From Maribacter aquivivus (GTDB taxonomy: Bacteria; Bacteroidota; Bacteroidia; Flavobacteriales; Flavobacteriaceae): a DNA stretch of 64,000 nucleotides. Location: NCBI RefSeq assembly GCF_900142175.1, contig NZ_FQZX01000001.1, positions 2,108,001-2,172,000 on the forward strand, given 5' to 3'. Below, one piece after another: positions 16,949 through 25,879 of this stretch. A model generated the notes under the pieces. The model did not search any database. It saw nothing but the letters and a program-made list of their open reading frames with translations, and was not told the DNA's origin. Numbering within the stretch: position 1 is the stretch's first letter; the number at the start of each line of letters is the position of its first letter. Position numbers and translations under genes: made by a program.

Positions 16949-17992
16949 GTTTGGTGAAAATTTTTCAGTTTTTGGAATTATAAATGTTAAATTCATGATT
17001 TTACCTTTTCTTAAGATTTTAGCTTTCAGGGTGTCACCATATTGTAGGTTATGTATAATAGACCAGGCTTTTGTCATATTTTTCTCATTTGTTAATGGTA
17101 CGTCATTAAAAGATAATAATACATCGCCACCGACAGCTAAATTATCACCATCAATCTGTAGGTAATAATATGATTCTTGTAAGCCTAGGTTGGCTCCTAA
17201 TGATTGCGGAGCTACTTTTTGTACCATAACACCGGCAATTTGCGGTAAATTAAATATTTCTGCTAATGACCCGGTAATGAAATAAGCCTCAATACCGGTC
17301 CAAAGAGGTCTTTCATCACATAGTAGTTCTTTTGCTATGTTGGAAGTTGCGGCAAAAGATATGCCCTGAAAACCTTTAGAATGACTTATAATAAAGCTAG
17401 CAATACCTATTACCTCTCCATTCATATTAAATAATGGTCCGCCAGAACTACCCTCGTTTACCGCGGCGTCGGTTTGTAAGAAATCGGTTTTTATGAACCC
17501 GCTAGATACTTTTTCGGGAGAATACTTGCCACTTACATAACCCACTGATAAAGAATGTCCTAGACCAAATGGTGAACCAATAACGAAGACTTGGTCTCCT
17601 ATTTTAACTTTATCCGAATCTGCCAAAGTAACAACTGATAGTGGAGTTTTTTTTAATTCTGTCAATCTAATTAATGCAACATCGGCAGTAGGGTATGAGT
17701 ATAGGACTTTCGCAGGTACTTCTTCACCATCTGAAAAAACTACTTTAATAATAGCAGCATTTTGTACAATATGTGCAGCAGTCATTATATCACCGTCATT
17801 TGAGATGACAAAGCCTGATCCAAGACCTTCTAAGGTCAGCAATGTTTTAAAATTACCTTGGCTATAAATTTCTGGCTGCCATGTTTTAATGAGAACAACA
17901 GATGCATTGGCTTCTTCATACAATTTGCTTATGTTTTGAGAAGTTATTTGTTCGGTATAGAATATGAAAAGTAGAATTAGAATTATTTTCAT
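16946..17992 (-). CDS. HtrA/DegP-type serine protease with PDZ domain
   Basis: A 348-aa exported protease with a signal peptide (MKIILILLFIFYTEQITSQ). The trypsin-like domain (about 20-225) has the triad His74 (TAAHIV), Asp104 (TADVALI) and Ser183 (GSSGGP). One PDZ domain follows (about 245-345: GVMVQKVAPQSLGANLGLQ, GGDVLLSFNDVPL). It should act in the periplasm on misfolded proteins. The family often has 350-500 aa with one or two PDZ domains, so this is a short one-PDZ form. The gene lies alone, with a palindrome 163 bases upstream and the hairpin array downstream. Confidence 0.94.
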   Translation of the reverse strand: MKIILILLFIFYTEQITSQNISKLYEEANASVVLIKTWQPEIYSQGNFKTLLTLEGLGSGFVISNDGDIMTAAHIVQNAAIIKVVFSDGEEVPAKVLYSYPTADVALIRLTELKKTPLSVVTLADSDKVKIGDQVFVIGSPFGLGHSLSVGYVSGKYSPEKVSSGFIKTDFLQTDAAVNEGSSGGPLFNMNGEVIGIASFIISHSKGFQGISFAATSNIAKELLCDERPLWTGIEAYFITGSLAEIFNLPQIAGVMVQKVAPQSLGANLGLQESYYYLQIDGDNLAVGGDVLLSFNDVPLTNEKNMTKAWSIIHNLQYGDTLKAKILRKGKIMNLTFIIPKTEKFSPN

Positions 17993-18149
17993 GGCTAGAT
18001 GTTGTAATTAAGTACTTTAATTTTCAACATTTGATACCTTTTGTTTCAAGAATTTGAAGAACTGCTCTAATCTTAAGATTTTAAGGATATTAAAGTTGAA
18101 GTTTAAAAGAAATTAGCAGTAATCTAAGATTAGCGATTTTAGTAAGAAA

Positions 18150-18161
18150 TGATTTAAGTCA
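18150..18161. promoter_or_regulatory. CRP/FNR-like palindrome between htrA and the response regulator
   Basis: TGATTTAAGTCA in the 336-base divergent gap 17993-18328. On the minus strand TAGATTAC, two bases off, stands at the usual spacing (18126 to 18119), pointing to htrA; no box fits on the plus strand. I recognise nothing else in this gap. Confidence 0.45.
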
Positions 18162-18328
18162 CTCAGTTGCTGGCGACATCCTTTTTCGAAATTTATAATT
18201 GACTAATATTCAATGGAATAAAAAATATTTAACAGGTTTCAATTAATTAATGGTATTATTCCTACCTAATATGTAGTTTTTTTGTATCTTTTTATATCCC
18301 CATAAGCTTGAACTTAATAGGTTGTGCT

Positions 18329-18715
18329 ATGATCAGTATTCTTATAATTGAAGATAATAATGATATTCGGGAAAATACTTCTGAACTTTTAGAACTGGAA
18401 GGCTACGCTACGCTAACAGCATCCAACGGAAAAATTGGTTTAGAAAAGATTATATCTAATGTTCCAGATTTAATCTTATGTGACCTTCGTATGCCCGAAA
18501 TGGATGGATTTACCGTATTAAGTCATCTTGGTCATTATCCACATTTAAAAAGAATTCCATTTGTTTTTTTTAGTGCTAAATCTGAAAAATTAGAAATTAA
18601 AACTGGTATAGATGCCGGAGCAGACGGCTATTTGGTAAAGCCTTTTGAGCTGGAAGATTTGTTGACCATTATTGAGAAGTGTATAATTAAAGTAAAGAGT
18701 TCTTCATTACAATAA
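18329..18715 (+). CDS. Single-domain response regulator
   Basis: ATG 18329 (MISILIIEDNND) fits the REC domain start better than the TTG at 18308. The 128-aa protein is one receiver domain with the acidic pocket E8/D9, phospho-acceptor Asp52 in ILCDLRMPEMDG, and the conserved Lys in GYLVKPFE. There is no output domain, so it must signal by protein contact, as CheY or Spo0F do. It could receive phosphate from the PAS kinase at 3981, the only histidine kinase in the window, but this pairing is only inference. Confidence 0.93.
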   Translation: MISILIIEDNNDIRENTSELLELEGYATLTASNGKIGLEKIISNVPDLILCDLRMPEMDGFTVLSHLGHYPHLKRIPFVFFSAKSEKLEIKTGIDAGADGYLVKPFELEDLLTIIEKCIIKVKSSSLQ

Positions 18716-18770
18716 ATTAGATTTTTTATCTATCCTATTTTTTCAGATTTAATCAGAATTTCTTTATACC

Positions 18771-18813
18771 TGATTCAAATCATTTAGCTGCTTTGTCGTT
18801 TTAGGTACTTTGG
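18771..18813 (+). promoter_or_regulatory. CRP/FNR-like palindrome and -7 box for the baeRF3 gene
   Basis: TGATTCAAATCA lies at 18771-18782; TACTTTGG, one base off TANNTTTG, stands 29.5 bases from the centre at 18806-18813, 17 bases before the ATG. Confidence 0.6.
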
Positions 18814-18830
18814 TAGAAAATAGATAGAAC

Positions 18831-20003
18831 ATGTATACTGCTGAAAAACTACCATTGCCAAAATCTACATTTGAATCTTTAATGGCAAAAAAGACCCTTC
18901 ATTGTGTTTCCATATACCTTTCAATGGATAAAAAAGGAATGGAACAAAATCTTCACCTAGCTCAAGCTATATTAAAAAATTGTCTAGAAAAGGTGCGCAC
19001 GGTATTATTACAATATCAATTACACGAAAATGAAGTAGAAGATTATCTTGATCCAATAACACAATTATTAGGTAGAGTGGATTTATGGCGAAACCCATCG
19101 GATGGACTGGCTATTTTCTTGAATCCAGATACTGGCTTGCAGTATTTTCAAGTACCACTTTTATTTGAAACACAAACATATGTTGCAAACCATTTTTATC
19201 TAAAACCTTTATTACCATTGTACCACAATGACGGTACCTATTACCTACTTGAACTTAGTAGAGATTATGTTAAGCTGTACAAAGCATCACGATATCAATT
19301 TAAGGATTTATTTGTTGAAGATTTTGCGCCAAAGCGTTTAGAAGAAGCTGTTGGGTTTGATCATAGACCAAAAGTTTTACAATTTAGAAATGCAAATAAT
19401 TTGAGTAGCGCAGGGGTGTTTCATGGTCATGGAGAAGGAAAGGATGATGATAAAAAAGAGATGGTGAAATTTTTTAGGGCTTTAGATAAGGGGCTTAAGA
19501 AGGCCATTGAAAACCAAAATGCACCATTATTATTAGCCTGTACAGACTATTTGTATAGTATTTATAAAGAGATAAGTACTTATAAAAATGTTTATGATGG
19601 GCATTTGGGTGGTGATCCAGAATTTAAGGTGAAGACTTCATTACATCAAGATTCTTGGAATTTAATAGCACCCTATTTTAAAAAATATGAATCTGAAATG
19701 ATACAAAAATTTAAAGATTTAAGTTATTCGCAAAAAACCTCATACGAAATAGGAGAAATACTTAGAGCAACTTTTCAAGGTACTGTAGAGGTTTTGTTCG
19801 TTGAAAATGAAACTGATGTTTTTGGTACGTTCAATTTAAAAACCAATAGAGTAACTGTAGAGAAATCAAAAGATATAAGTAATACTTCTTTAACCAATTT
19901 AGCTGCTTTAGAATGCTATAAGCGTGGTGGTAAGGTATTTCTTTTACCTGCTGAACATATGCCAATGAAAAATAGTAATCTAAATGCAATATTTAGGTAT
20001 TGA
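18831..20003 (+). CDS. baeRF family 3 release-factor-like protein
   Basis: This 390-aa soluble protein matches the bacterial archaeo-eukaryotic release factor superfamily, family 3. Recognisable blocks are CVSIYLSM near residue 30, SDGLAIFLNPD (about 89), HFYLKPLLPL (about 125), YYLLELSRDYVKLYKASRY, VFHGHGEGKDDDKKEM (about 200) and the ending NLNAIFRY. The superfamily is related to eRF1/Pelota and is thought, from sequence comparison, to act on ribosomes or translation under stress; no activity is firmly known for family 3. The position between a response regulator and a LytTR regulator, behind a regulon-type promoter, supports a stress role. Confidence 0.85.
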   Translation: MYTAEKLPLPKSTFESLMAKKTLHCVSIYLSMDKKGMEQNLHLAQAILKNCLEKVRTVLLQYQLHENEVEDYLDPITQLLGRVDLWRNPSDGLAIFLNPDTGLQYFQVPLLFETQTYVANHFYLKPLLPLYHNDGTYYLLELSRDYVKLYKASRYQFKDLFVEDFAPKRLEEAVGFDHRPKVLQFRNANNLSSAGVFHGHGEGKDDDKKEMVKFFRALDKGLKKAIENQNAPLLLACTDYLYSIYKEISTYKNVYDGHLGGDPEFKVKTSLHQDSWNLIAPYFKKYESEMIQKFKDLSYSQKTSYEIGEILRATFQGTVEVLFVENETDVFGTFNLKTNRVTVEKSKDISNTSLTNLAALECYKRGGKVFLLPAEHMPMKNSNLNAIFRY

Positions 20004-20122
20004 CCCTTCAACTTAGAACTATTAAATATATATAGGAGAATATTTGGTGACATTGAGATTATTTAAATCAGTGAAATTATTTTTTAATTGATCAAATCTT
20101 TTAAGAAACTAAAAATAAAGAC

Positions 20123-20815
20123 ATGAAACTAAACTGTATTGTATTGGAGAATTCGATTATACAGCAAAAGATAATGGAGAAAAAGGTTAACTACCATCCT
20201 AATTTAGAATTATCTGGTGTGTATAACAACGCGTTAGAAGCTAACCGACATATTAAGAATTCTAATGTTGATTTAATGTTTTTAGATGTAGATATGCCAT
20301 TGATTTCTGGATTTGATTTTTTAGAATCAATAGAGGATCCTCCGGCAACAATTTTGATGTCAAATAATGCTGATTATGCAGTTAAAGCATTTGAATATAA
20401 TATTTCTTATTATTTGCTAAAACCTATAACATCAATCAGTTTTAATATTGCGGTCAGAAAGGTCTTAAAACACCATAACCTGATATATCCAAAAAATGGC
20501 GAGGGCGAATTTGTATTATTGAAAAGTAATTTAAAAAAAGTAAAAGTTGTATTACGAGATATTATATGGGTGAAGGCAATAGGTGATTATGTGAAAATTG
20601 TAACCGATAAGCAAAATTTTGTTGTTCAATTTACTATGAAGCGATTTGAAAAAATGCTACCGGATGACAAATTTTTAAGAATTCATAAATCATATATAGT
20701 AAACCTTAGAAGTGTTGATCAGTTTAATGGTAGAAATGTTGAAATAAATGGAAACTCGTTGCCTTTGAGCAGGAGTAAAAAGGAGTTGCTTGAAAATAAA
20801 TTAATGTTCAGCTGA
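20123..20815 (+). CDS. LytTR-family response regulator
   Basis: This 230-aa protein has an N-terminal REC domain (1-120, Asp55 in LMFLDVDMP, Lys in YYLLKPI) and a C-terminal LytTR DNA-binding domain (about 130-228: IIWVKAIGDYVKIVT, MKRFEKMLPDDKFLRIHKSY). The acidic pocket near residue 9 is reduced to LEN (E9 only), so phosphorylation might be weak. It would bind direct repeats in promoters. No partner LytS-type kinase lies nearby. The 119-base gap before it holds no palindrome of the regulon type. Confidence 0.92.
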   Translation: MKLNCIVLENSIIQQKIMEKKVNYHPNLELSGVYNNALEANRHIKNSNVDLMFLDVDMPLISGFDFLESIEDPPATILMSNNADYAVKAFEYNISYYLLKPITSISFNIAVRKVLKHHNLIYPKNGEGEFVLLKSNLKKVKVVLRDIIWVKAIGDYVKIVTDKQNFVVQFTMKRFEKMLPDDKFLRIHKSYIVNLRSVDQFNGRNVEINGNSLPLSRSKKELLENKLMFS

Positions 20816-20931
20816 AAACAAATATATCTTTTATGATATCGTTTTGGATAATTAAAAGAAGAAGGTTTGATAAAATTTGTTTTGAATTGGTTTATCTATT
20901 GGTTTGAATTTTTGATGAAAAATATTCATTG

Positions 20932-20974
20932 TGACTCAGGTCATTTTACCGCTCTTTATTTCTTTCGACTTTTA
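20932..20974 (+). promoter_or_regulatory. CRP/FNR-like palindrome for the methyltransferase gene
   Basis: TGACTCAGGTCA lies at 20932-20943. GACTTTTA, one base off TANNTTTA, stands 29.5 bases from the centre at 20967-20974, 21 bases before the start. Confidence 0.55.
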
Positions 20975-20995
20975 AGTAATTAATAAACATAAGTT

Positions 20996-21634
20996 ATGAT
21001 GAATACAGAAATCTTTAATCAGAATGTTGAAGCATATGAGCAATGGTACAAAGATTACCCTCAGGTATTTGAATCAGAACTTTTGGCAATAAAAGAACAG
21101 TTACAGAAATTACCAGAGAATCTAAAAGGTATTGAAGTGGGTTTGGGAACAGGTAGATTTTCAGAATCTTTAGGTATAAAAGAAGGTGTAGAGCCATCAA
21201 AAGAAATGGCTGCATTGGCTATTAAAAGAGGAGTTTCGGTTTTAAACGGTTATGCCGAACAATTACCTTTTGGAGATTTAAAATTCGATTTTGTTCTCTT
21301 TGTTACTGTTTGTCATTTAGATAACATAAAACACGCATTTGCCGAAGCATATAGGGTTCTTAAACCTGCAGGAGCAATTTTAGTCGGTTTTTTGGATAGC
21401 GAAAGAAGTGTAGCTCAACAATATCTAGAAAGACGTCATAGAAGTGCTTTTTTTGCAAATGCAAATTTTTATACTGTCAGCAGAATAAAGATCTTATTAA
21501 ATGAAGCAGGTTTCAAAAAAATGGAATTCAACCAAACACTATTTGGCAATTTAGATGAAATTGAAGATGTTCAAATACCTAAAGAAGGTTTTGGTGAAGG
21601 ATCTTTTATAGTTGTAAATGCCACTAAAAAATAG
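20996..21634 (+). CDS. Class I SAM-dependent methyltransferase
   Basis: This 212-aa cytosolic protein has the SAM-binding motif I GIEVGLGTGRFSESLG near residue 42, motif II acidic region GVEPSKEM, and FDFVLFVTVCHLDN further on, as in Methyltransf_11 (UbiE-like) enzymes. The substrate is unknown; the group includes enzymes acting on small molecules. A second ATG (20999) may be the start. It is a single gene under a palindrome promoter, convergent with the phosphoribosyltransferase gene 51 bases away, with no clear terminator between them. Confidence 0.9.
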   Translation: MMNTEIFNQNVEAYEQWYKDYPQVFESELLAIKEQLQKLPENLKGIEVGLGTGRFSESLGIKEGVEPSKEMAALAIKRGVSVLNGYAEQLPFGDLKFDFVLFVTVCHLDNIKHAFAEAYRVLKPAGAILVGFLDSERSVAQQYLERRHRSAFFANANFYTVSRIKILLNEAGFKKMEFNQTLFGNLDEIEDVQIPKEGFGEGSFIVVNATKK

Positions 21635-21685
21635 CAAATAGTATAACAATTGAGATGATTAGATTATTTAATTGGAAATATTCAA

Positions 21686-22327
21686 TCATATTTCTGAAAC
21701 TTTTTTAGAATTGAAAGAATCTAATATTTGAATGGCTTTTTGATCGGTTACCTCTTCAAAGTTTTTATAAAATTGCCCTACGGCTCTAAAATTATTGGGT
21801 TGTAATATACAAATGACTTCTTCTACTTTTTCTAAATTACTTATTTTATAGATTGCAGATGGAGGTGCTACGGGTATTGCAACAACAATCTTTGAAGGTC
21901 TTTGTTTGTGTACCAGCGCTATAGTTGCTAATAAGGTATTACCGGTTGCAATACCATCATCAACAATTATAACTGTCTTATTCTGTAATTTTTTAGGAGA
22001 GCGATTTTTATAATATTGTTCGTGTCGCTCTTTTAGTGTTCTACGAATACGTTCGGTCTCTCTTTCAATATAATTATTATCTAAAATATTAGAATTTGAA
22101 AGTATTATACTTTCAAGGCTAACTGCTCCAATCGCATATTCTTTATTATTTGGATGACCTATTTTTTTAGTCAGTACCACATCTAATGGCGCATTTAAAA
22201 AGGTAGCAACAGATGCTCCAATAGGTAAGCCACCTCTTGGTATTGCCAATACAATTACTTCATCATCTTTGTATTTTGCTAATAGTGTTGCTAATTGATT
22301 TCCTGCATCATTTCTATCTTTAAACAT
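21686..22327 (-). CDS. Phosphoribosyltransferase domain protein
   Basis: ATG 22327 (MFKDRNDAGNQLATLLAKY) is the likely start, since the frame upstream overlaps the previous gene. The 213-aa protein has the type I PRTase fold with the PRPP loop VIIVDDGIATGNTLLA (about 118-133) and a flexible-loop region rich in Arg and Glu. In many bacteria this subfamily is fused or paired with a dienelactone-hydrolase-type domain and found in stress clusters; here the partner is the separate gene immediately upstream (17-base gap). The base acted on is not known. Confidence 0.9.
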   Translation of the reverse strand: MFKDRNDAGNQLATLLAKYKDDEVIVLAIPRGGLPIGASVATFLNAPLDVVLTKKIGHPNNKEYAIGAVSLESIILSNSNILDNNYIERETERIRRTLKERHEQYYKNRSPKKLQNKTVIIVDDGIATGNTLLATIALVHKQRPSKIVVAIPVAPPSAIYKISNLEKVEEVICILQPNNFRAVGQFYKNFEEVTDQKAIQILDSFNSKKVSEI

Positions 22328-22344
22328 TGTTTTGTTTTTTAATT

Positions 22345-22986
22345 TTATAAATACATAGCAAACCAACTGGCTGATATTTGTGCCACTTCATTTAATTTGC
22401 CCAGTTCTTCGAATAAGTGACTTGCATTGGGTATAATTTCTAGTTTTCTTTGACATTGTAATTTCTGATAAGCTTTTTCATTAAGCTCAATAACAACTTC
22501 ATCATTGCCGCCAACTATTAATAATGTGGCAGCTGTTACTTTATTAATGTCGTTTAAAGCAAGGTCTGGTCGCCCTCCTCTTGAAACTACCGCTCTAATT
22601 GTTTTTTCGTAAAATGCAGCAGCCCTTAATGCCGAGGCAGCACCTGTACTTGCTCCAAAATATCCAAGTGATAAATTTTTTGTTTCTTTTTGTTGTTGAA
22701 CCCATTGGGTTACATCAATAAGGCGTAGGGTTAGTAAATCTATATCAAATCTATTTTTGTAAACACTATCCTCATCTTCTGTCAATAAATCAAAAAGTAA
22801 GGTAGCCAAATCATTTTTTTGTAAAACTTCAGCAACTAAATTGTTGCGTGGGCTTAGACGACTACTTCCGCTACCATGAGAAAAAATGACTAAACCAATA
22901 GAATTTTTAGGTATAACTAAGTTTCCTTTTAGTATAACACCGTCTATCTGTATATTGACGGCTTCACTTTTATAATCATTTTTCAT
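22345..22986 (-). CDS. Alpha/beta hydrolase, dienelactone hydrolase type
   Basis: This 213-aa soluble hydrolase has the oxyanion segment VIFSHGSGSSRLSPRN, a nucleophile elbow GASTGA with Ser near residue 111, the acid in GGNDEVV and the catalytic His in NASHLFEE near the C-terminus. It is the first gene of a two-gene unit with the PRTase, behind a palindrome promoter. Elsewhere the two domains form a single protein, so they probably work together. The natural ester or thioester substrate is unknown. Confidence 0.9.
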   Translation of the reverse strand: MKNDYKSEAVNIQIDGVILKGNLVIPKNSIGLVIFSHGSGSSRLSPRNNLVAEVLQKNDLATLLFDLLTEDEDSVYKNRFDIDLLTLRLIDVTQWVQQQKETKNLSLGYFGASTGAASALRAAAFYEKTIRAVVSRGGRPDLALNDINKVTAATLLIVGGNDEVVIELNEKAYQKLQCQRKLEIIPNASHLFEELGKLNEVAQISASWFAMYL

Positions 22987-23009
22987 TTTGTAGATTTTTC
23001 ACAAAGATT

Positions 23010-23052
23010 TAAATGTAATGGAAGGACTGAATTATACAAATGACCCAAGTCA
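23010..23052 (-). promoter_or_regulatory. CRP/FNR-like palindrome and -7 box for the hydrolase-PRTase pair
   Basis: TGACCCAAGTCA lies at 23041-23052; the minus-strand box TACATTTA (23017 to 23010) starts 29.5 bases from its centre, 24 bases before the ATG. Confidence 0.65.
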
Positions 23053-23285
23053 TTTATACAGTTTTTGGGAGGTTAATTTACAGGGTCAAATAGCTTATTC
23101 GATAATTTTAATTTTTAAGTATCTAGAAATTATATCGAATAATTTATGTTCAGTTTATCTCAAAAGCAATGAGTTGAGATAAGAAAAGCATACTGTGCAT
23201 TGAAATCGGGATTTAAATTTTCATTATTTTTTGTTGACACTTAAATATCTTAAAAATTCATGCACGTTTAATACAAGCCTTCTGT

Positions 23286-24266
23286 TTATAGATTGTTTAA
23301 TTTTTTTTCTTGTTTCTCTAATTTTCTAAAGTAGCCTCTAGTTAAAAAATTATGCTTTAGTGCTTCCATGTTTTCGTTAAATCTTTCTGTACCCTGTTCT
23401 ATATTTTCCATGCTTTTCTCAAGCTGGTTTACAAACAAAGAGTCTTTTGCCAGATAAGAAATAGCGCCTTGTCCATCATTGATTTCAGAAATGATGAGGT
23501 TTAAGTTCTTAGACATTTCATCAATTTCAAAAGAGGTTGTCTCTAGGTTTTTAATTACGTTTTTTATTTTTTCGCCAGAAATGGTATCGTTGAATAATAT
23601 GTCAGCAACACTTCTCTTAAAATTTAGTTGCCCAACTATATCGTTTAAATGAGTAATAGTTGAATTTGCTTTATAGCTTGTATATTTTAAATTGACCATT
23701 GTTTTATACAAGTCGTTCGCCATTATAGTATCATTGAGTAACCTGCCTAAAGTTCCTTGCCCATTTGTTATGGTCTTTGAGATTTTCAATAAATCGGCAG
23801 TCAGTAAAGCGGCATTTTCATTGGTAATACTTAAAGTACTCATCATATCTTGAGTGCCTATTTTGTTTGAAGATAATAGTTCATCTCCTGGAGTTATTAA
23901 GGAAGAAGTACCTAAACCAGGAATAATATTGATTAACATGCTGCCAACCAATCCATTTGTGCCAATACTGGCAATGGCATTTTTTTTGATATGGTGACGC
24001 ATATTATCTTGTATTACCATACGAACTTGTATGGTAGTATCGTTAATCATTTCTATGCCATTTACAGTGCCAACATTAATACCTGAAAATCGAACGTTAT
24101 TTCCATTTTGTAGTCCGGTAGCATTTTTAAATACAGCTGTAATTTCAAATGTTTTACTAAACATATTTTGTCTATTTCCAATAAGGTATGCTGCAAATAG
24201 AAGAAGTATGGTGCCTAAAACAACAAAAATACCCAACCTCAAATTTTCTAATTTTGTTTTTGCCAT
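23286..24266 (-). CDS. MlaD-type MCE domain protein
   Basis: This 326-aa protein has a short cytosolic start, one membrane segment (about 10-28, LGIFVVLGTILLLFAAYLIG) and an MCE domain (about 38-115, with GLQNGNNVRFSGINVGTVNG and SIGTNGLVGSMLINI). A long helical periplasmic tail follows. MCE proteins form hexameric lipid-carrying rings at the inner membrane. It is the last gene of an Mla-type operon (permease, ATPase, MCE protein), with 4 bases between it and the ATPase gene. The direction of lipid movement cannot be told from sequence. Confidence 0.92.
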   Translation of the reverse strand: MAKTKLENLRLGIFVVLGTILLLFAAYLIGNRQNMFSKTFEITAVFKNATGLQNGNNVRFSGINVGTVNGIEMINDTTIQVRMVIQDNMRHHIKKNAIASIGTNGLVGSMLINIIPGLGTSSLITPGDELLSSNKIGTQDMMSTLSITNENAALLTADLLKISKTITNGQGTLGRLLNDTIMANDLYKTMVNLKYTSYKANSTITHLNDIVGQLNFKRSVADILFNDTISGEKIKNVIKNLETTSFEIDEMSKNLNLIISEINDGQGAISYLAKDSLFVNQLEKSMENIEQGTERFNENMEALKHNFLTRGYFRKLEKQEKKLNNL

Positions 24267-24270
24267 AATT

Positions 24271-25080
24271 TTATTTTTTAAAGAATGCTTCTACTTTTGG
24301 GTCTGTCGATGCCGATAATTCTGAATAGGTGCCTTCGGCATAGTTAATTCCATCTACTAAAAGAACCATTCGTTCAGAAATTACTCTTGCACAGTCCACA
24401 TCATGAGTAATAATCAAGGAACTTGTACCGTACTTTTTTTGAATACTTCTCATTAGCTCAATTATTTCTTTTGCCGTTATTGGATCTAAACCGCTGGTAG
24501 GCTCGTCATATAGAATAATCTTTGGTTTCAATATTAGTGTTCGTGCTAGTGCTACACGTCTTTTCATACCACCAGAAAGTTCATCTGGCATTAAATTCAT
24601 GGTATGTGCTAAACCAACATTTTCTAAGGCTTCCAAAACAAGCGGAGTCGTATCTTTTACATTACCCAGTTTGTCTCTGTGTCGTCGCATCGGAAATTCT
24701 AAATTTTCGCGAACTGTCATAGAATCATACAAGGCACTGCCCTGAAAAAGAAAACCAATATCTGAGCGTAATTTATCTAAGGTTTGTCGATCTAATGTCG
24801 ATATTTCTTTGCCCATTACTTCTATATAGCCGCTGTCGGGAGCCATTAATCCTACTAGACATTTAATCATAACCGATTTTCCAGAACCCGATTTCCCCAT
24901 AACAACTAGATTTTCACCTTCGTAAAGCACTAAGTTGAATCCATTTAAAACATGGTTGTCACCAAAAGTTTTGGTGATATTATTTATGCGAATGACTGCG
25001 TTTCCTTCTAAATGGTCTATCAACTTATGCTGTTCATTATTTTTTATTTTTTGTGTATCCTTATTCATATCATAATTCAT
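24271..25080 (-). CDS. MlaF-type ABC ATPase
   Basis: The start is uncertain: ATG 25080 overlaps the permease gene by 11 bases, and ATG 25068 follows directly after its stop; an ORF start at 25116 is too deep in the permease. The protein of about 269 aa has Walker A GKSGSGKS, Q loop LFQGSALYDSMTVREN, signature LSGGMKRRVALART, Walker B IILYDEPTSGLDP and switch His in IITHDVD, all typical of MlaF/Ttg2A. It powers phospholipid transport with the neighbouring permease and MCE protein. Confidence 0.92.
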   Translation of the reverse strand: MNYDMNKDTQKIKNNEQHKLIDHLEGNAVIRINNITKTFGDNHVLNGFNLVLYEGENLVVMGKSGSGKSVMIKCLVGLMAPDSGYIEVMGKEISTLDRQTLDKLRSDIGFLFQGSALYDSMTVRENLEFPMRRHRDKLGNVKDTTPLVLEALENVGLAHTMNLMPDELSGGMKRRVALARTLILKPKIILYDEPTSGLDPITAKEIIELMRSIQKKYGTSSLIITHDVDCARVISERMVLLVDGINYAEGTYSELSASTDPKVEAFFKK

Positions 25081-25879
25081 AGAAAATATCAGAAACAAAT
25101 ACTGCAATAAAATCAACTATAAATAATAATAAAGATGCCATGACCACGGCCGTGTTTGCAGCTATACCGACGCCTACAGTTCCTTTTTTACAATGATAGC
25201 CCTTAAAACAACCAACCAGACCAATGACAAAACCAAAAAAGAATGATTTTACGGTTGCAGGTATTAAATCTCCAAAGCTAAGTGCATCAAAAACTGTATT
25301 AAAATAGAGTTGAAAGGAAACTTGACCTTTCAGGTTCTCTACAAGCGCCGAACCTAATAATGCGATTAAATCTCCAAATACTACTAAAATTGGAATCATT
25401 AATGTTGTAGCTAGAATACGTGTTACAACTAAATACTTAAAAGGGTTGGTGCCTGATACTTCCATTGCATCTATCTGTTCTGTAACTCTCATGGAACCTA
25501 ATTCGGCACCTATACCCGATGCAATTCTACCAGCGCAAATTAGGGCGGTTATTACAGGACCTATTTCCCTTACTATAGAAATACCTACCATATTCGGCAT
25601 CATTGATACTGCGCCAAACTGAATCATTGTAGGTCTAGACTGTAATGTAAGTACCAAACCTATAATGAAACCGGTCATACCTACTAGCATTAAAGATCGG
25701 TTACCCATTTGATAACATTGGCGCAATAACTCTTTAAATTCGAAAGGCACAGAGAATAGTTCTTTAAAAAAACGACGTGCGAAAAAAGACAGTTCTCCAA
25801 TTTGTATAAAAAACTGTTTTATTCGCTCAAGTATTTTAGATATTTCAAATACTGAGGGTATTCTCTCTGCCATACCCAA
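25070..25879 (-). CDS. MlaE-type ABC permease
   Basis: This 269-aa inner membrane protein of the MlaE family has five to six hydrophobic segments and the conserved blocks GFIIGLVLTLQSRPTMIQFG, REIGPVITALICAGRIASGI and GSMRVTEQIDAMEVSGTNP. It is the first gene of the operon with MlaF and MlaD types. The start may be later than ATG 25879: the -7 box of the promoter spans 25884 to 25877, so the ATG at 25873 (MAERIPS) would be nearly leaderless. That makes the operon a probable member of the stress regulon. Confidence 0.92.
   Translation of the reverse strand: MGMAERIPSVFEISKILERIKQFFIQIGELSFFARRFFKELFSVPFEFKELLRQCYQMGNRSLMLVGMTGFIIGLVLTLQSRPTMIQFGAVSMMPNMVGISIVREIGPVITALICAGRIASGIGAELGSMRVTEQIDAMEVSGTNPFKYLVVTRILATTLMIPILVVFGDLIALLGSALVENLKGQVSFQLYFNTVFDALSFGDLIPATVKSFFFGFVIGLVGCFKGYHCKKGTVGVGIAANTAVVMASLLLFIVDFIAVFVSDIFYEL

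Noticed and set aside
20040..20080. Further CRP/FNR-like site before the LytTR gene
   Set aside because: TGA and TCA occur here but with the wrong spacing, so the pattern does not match.
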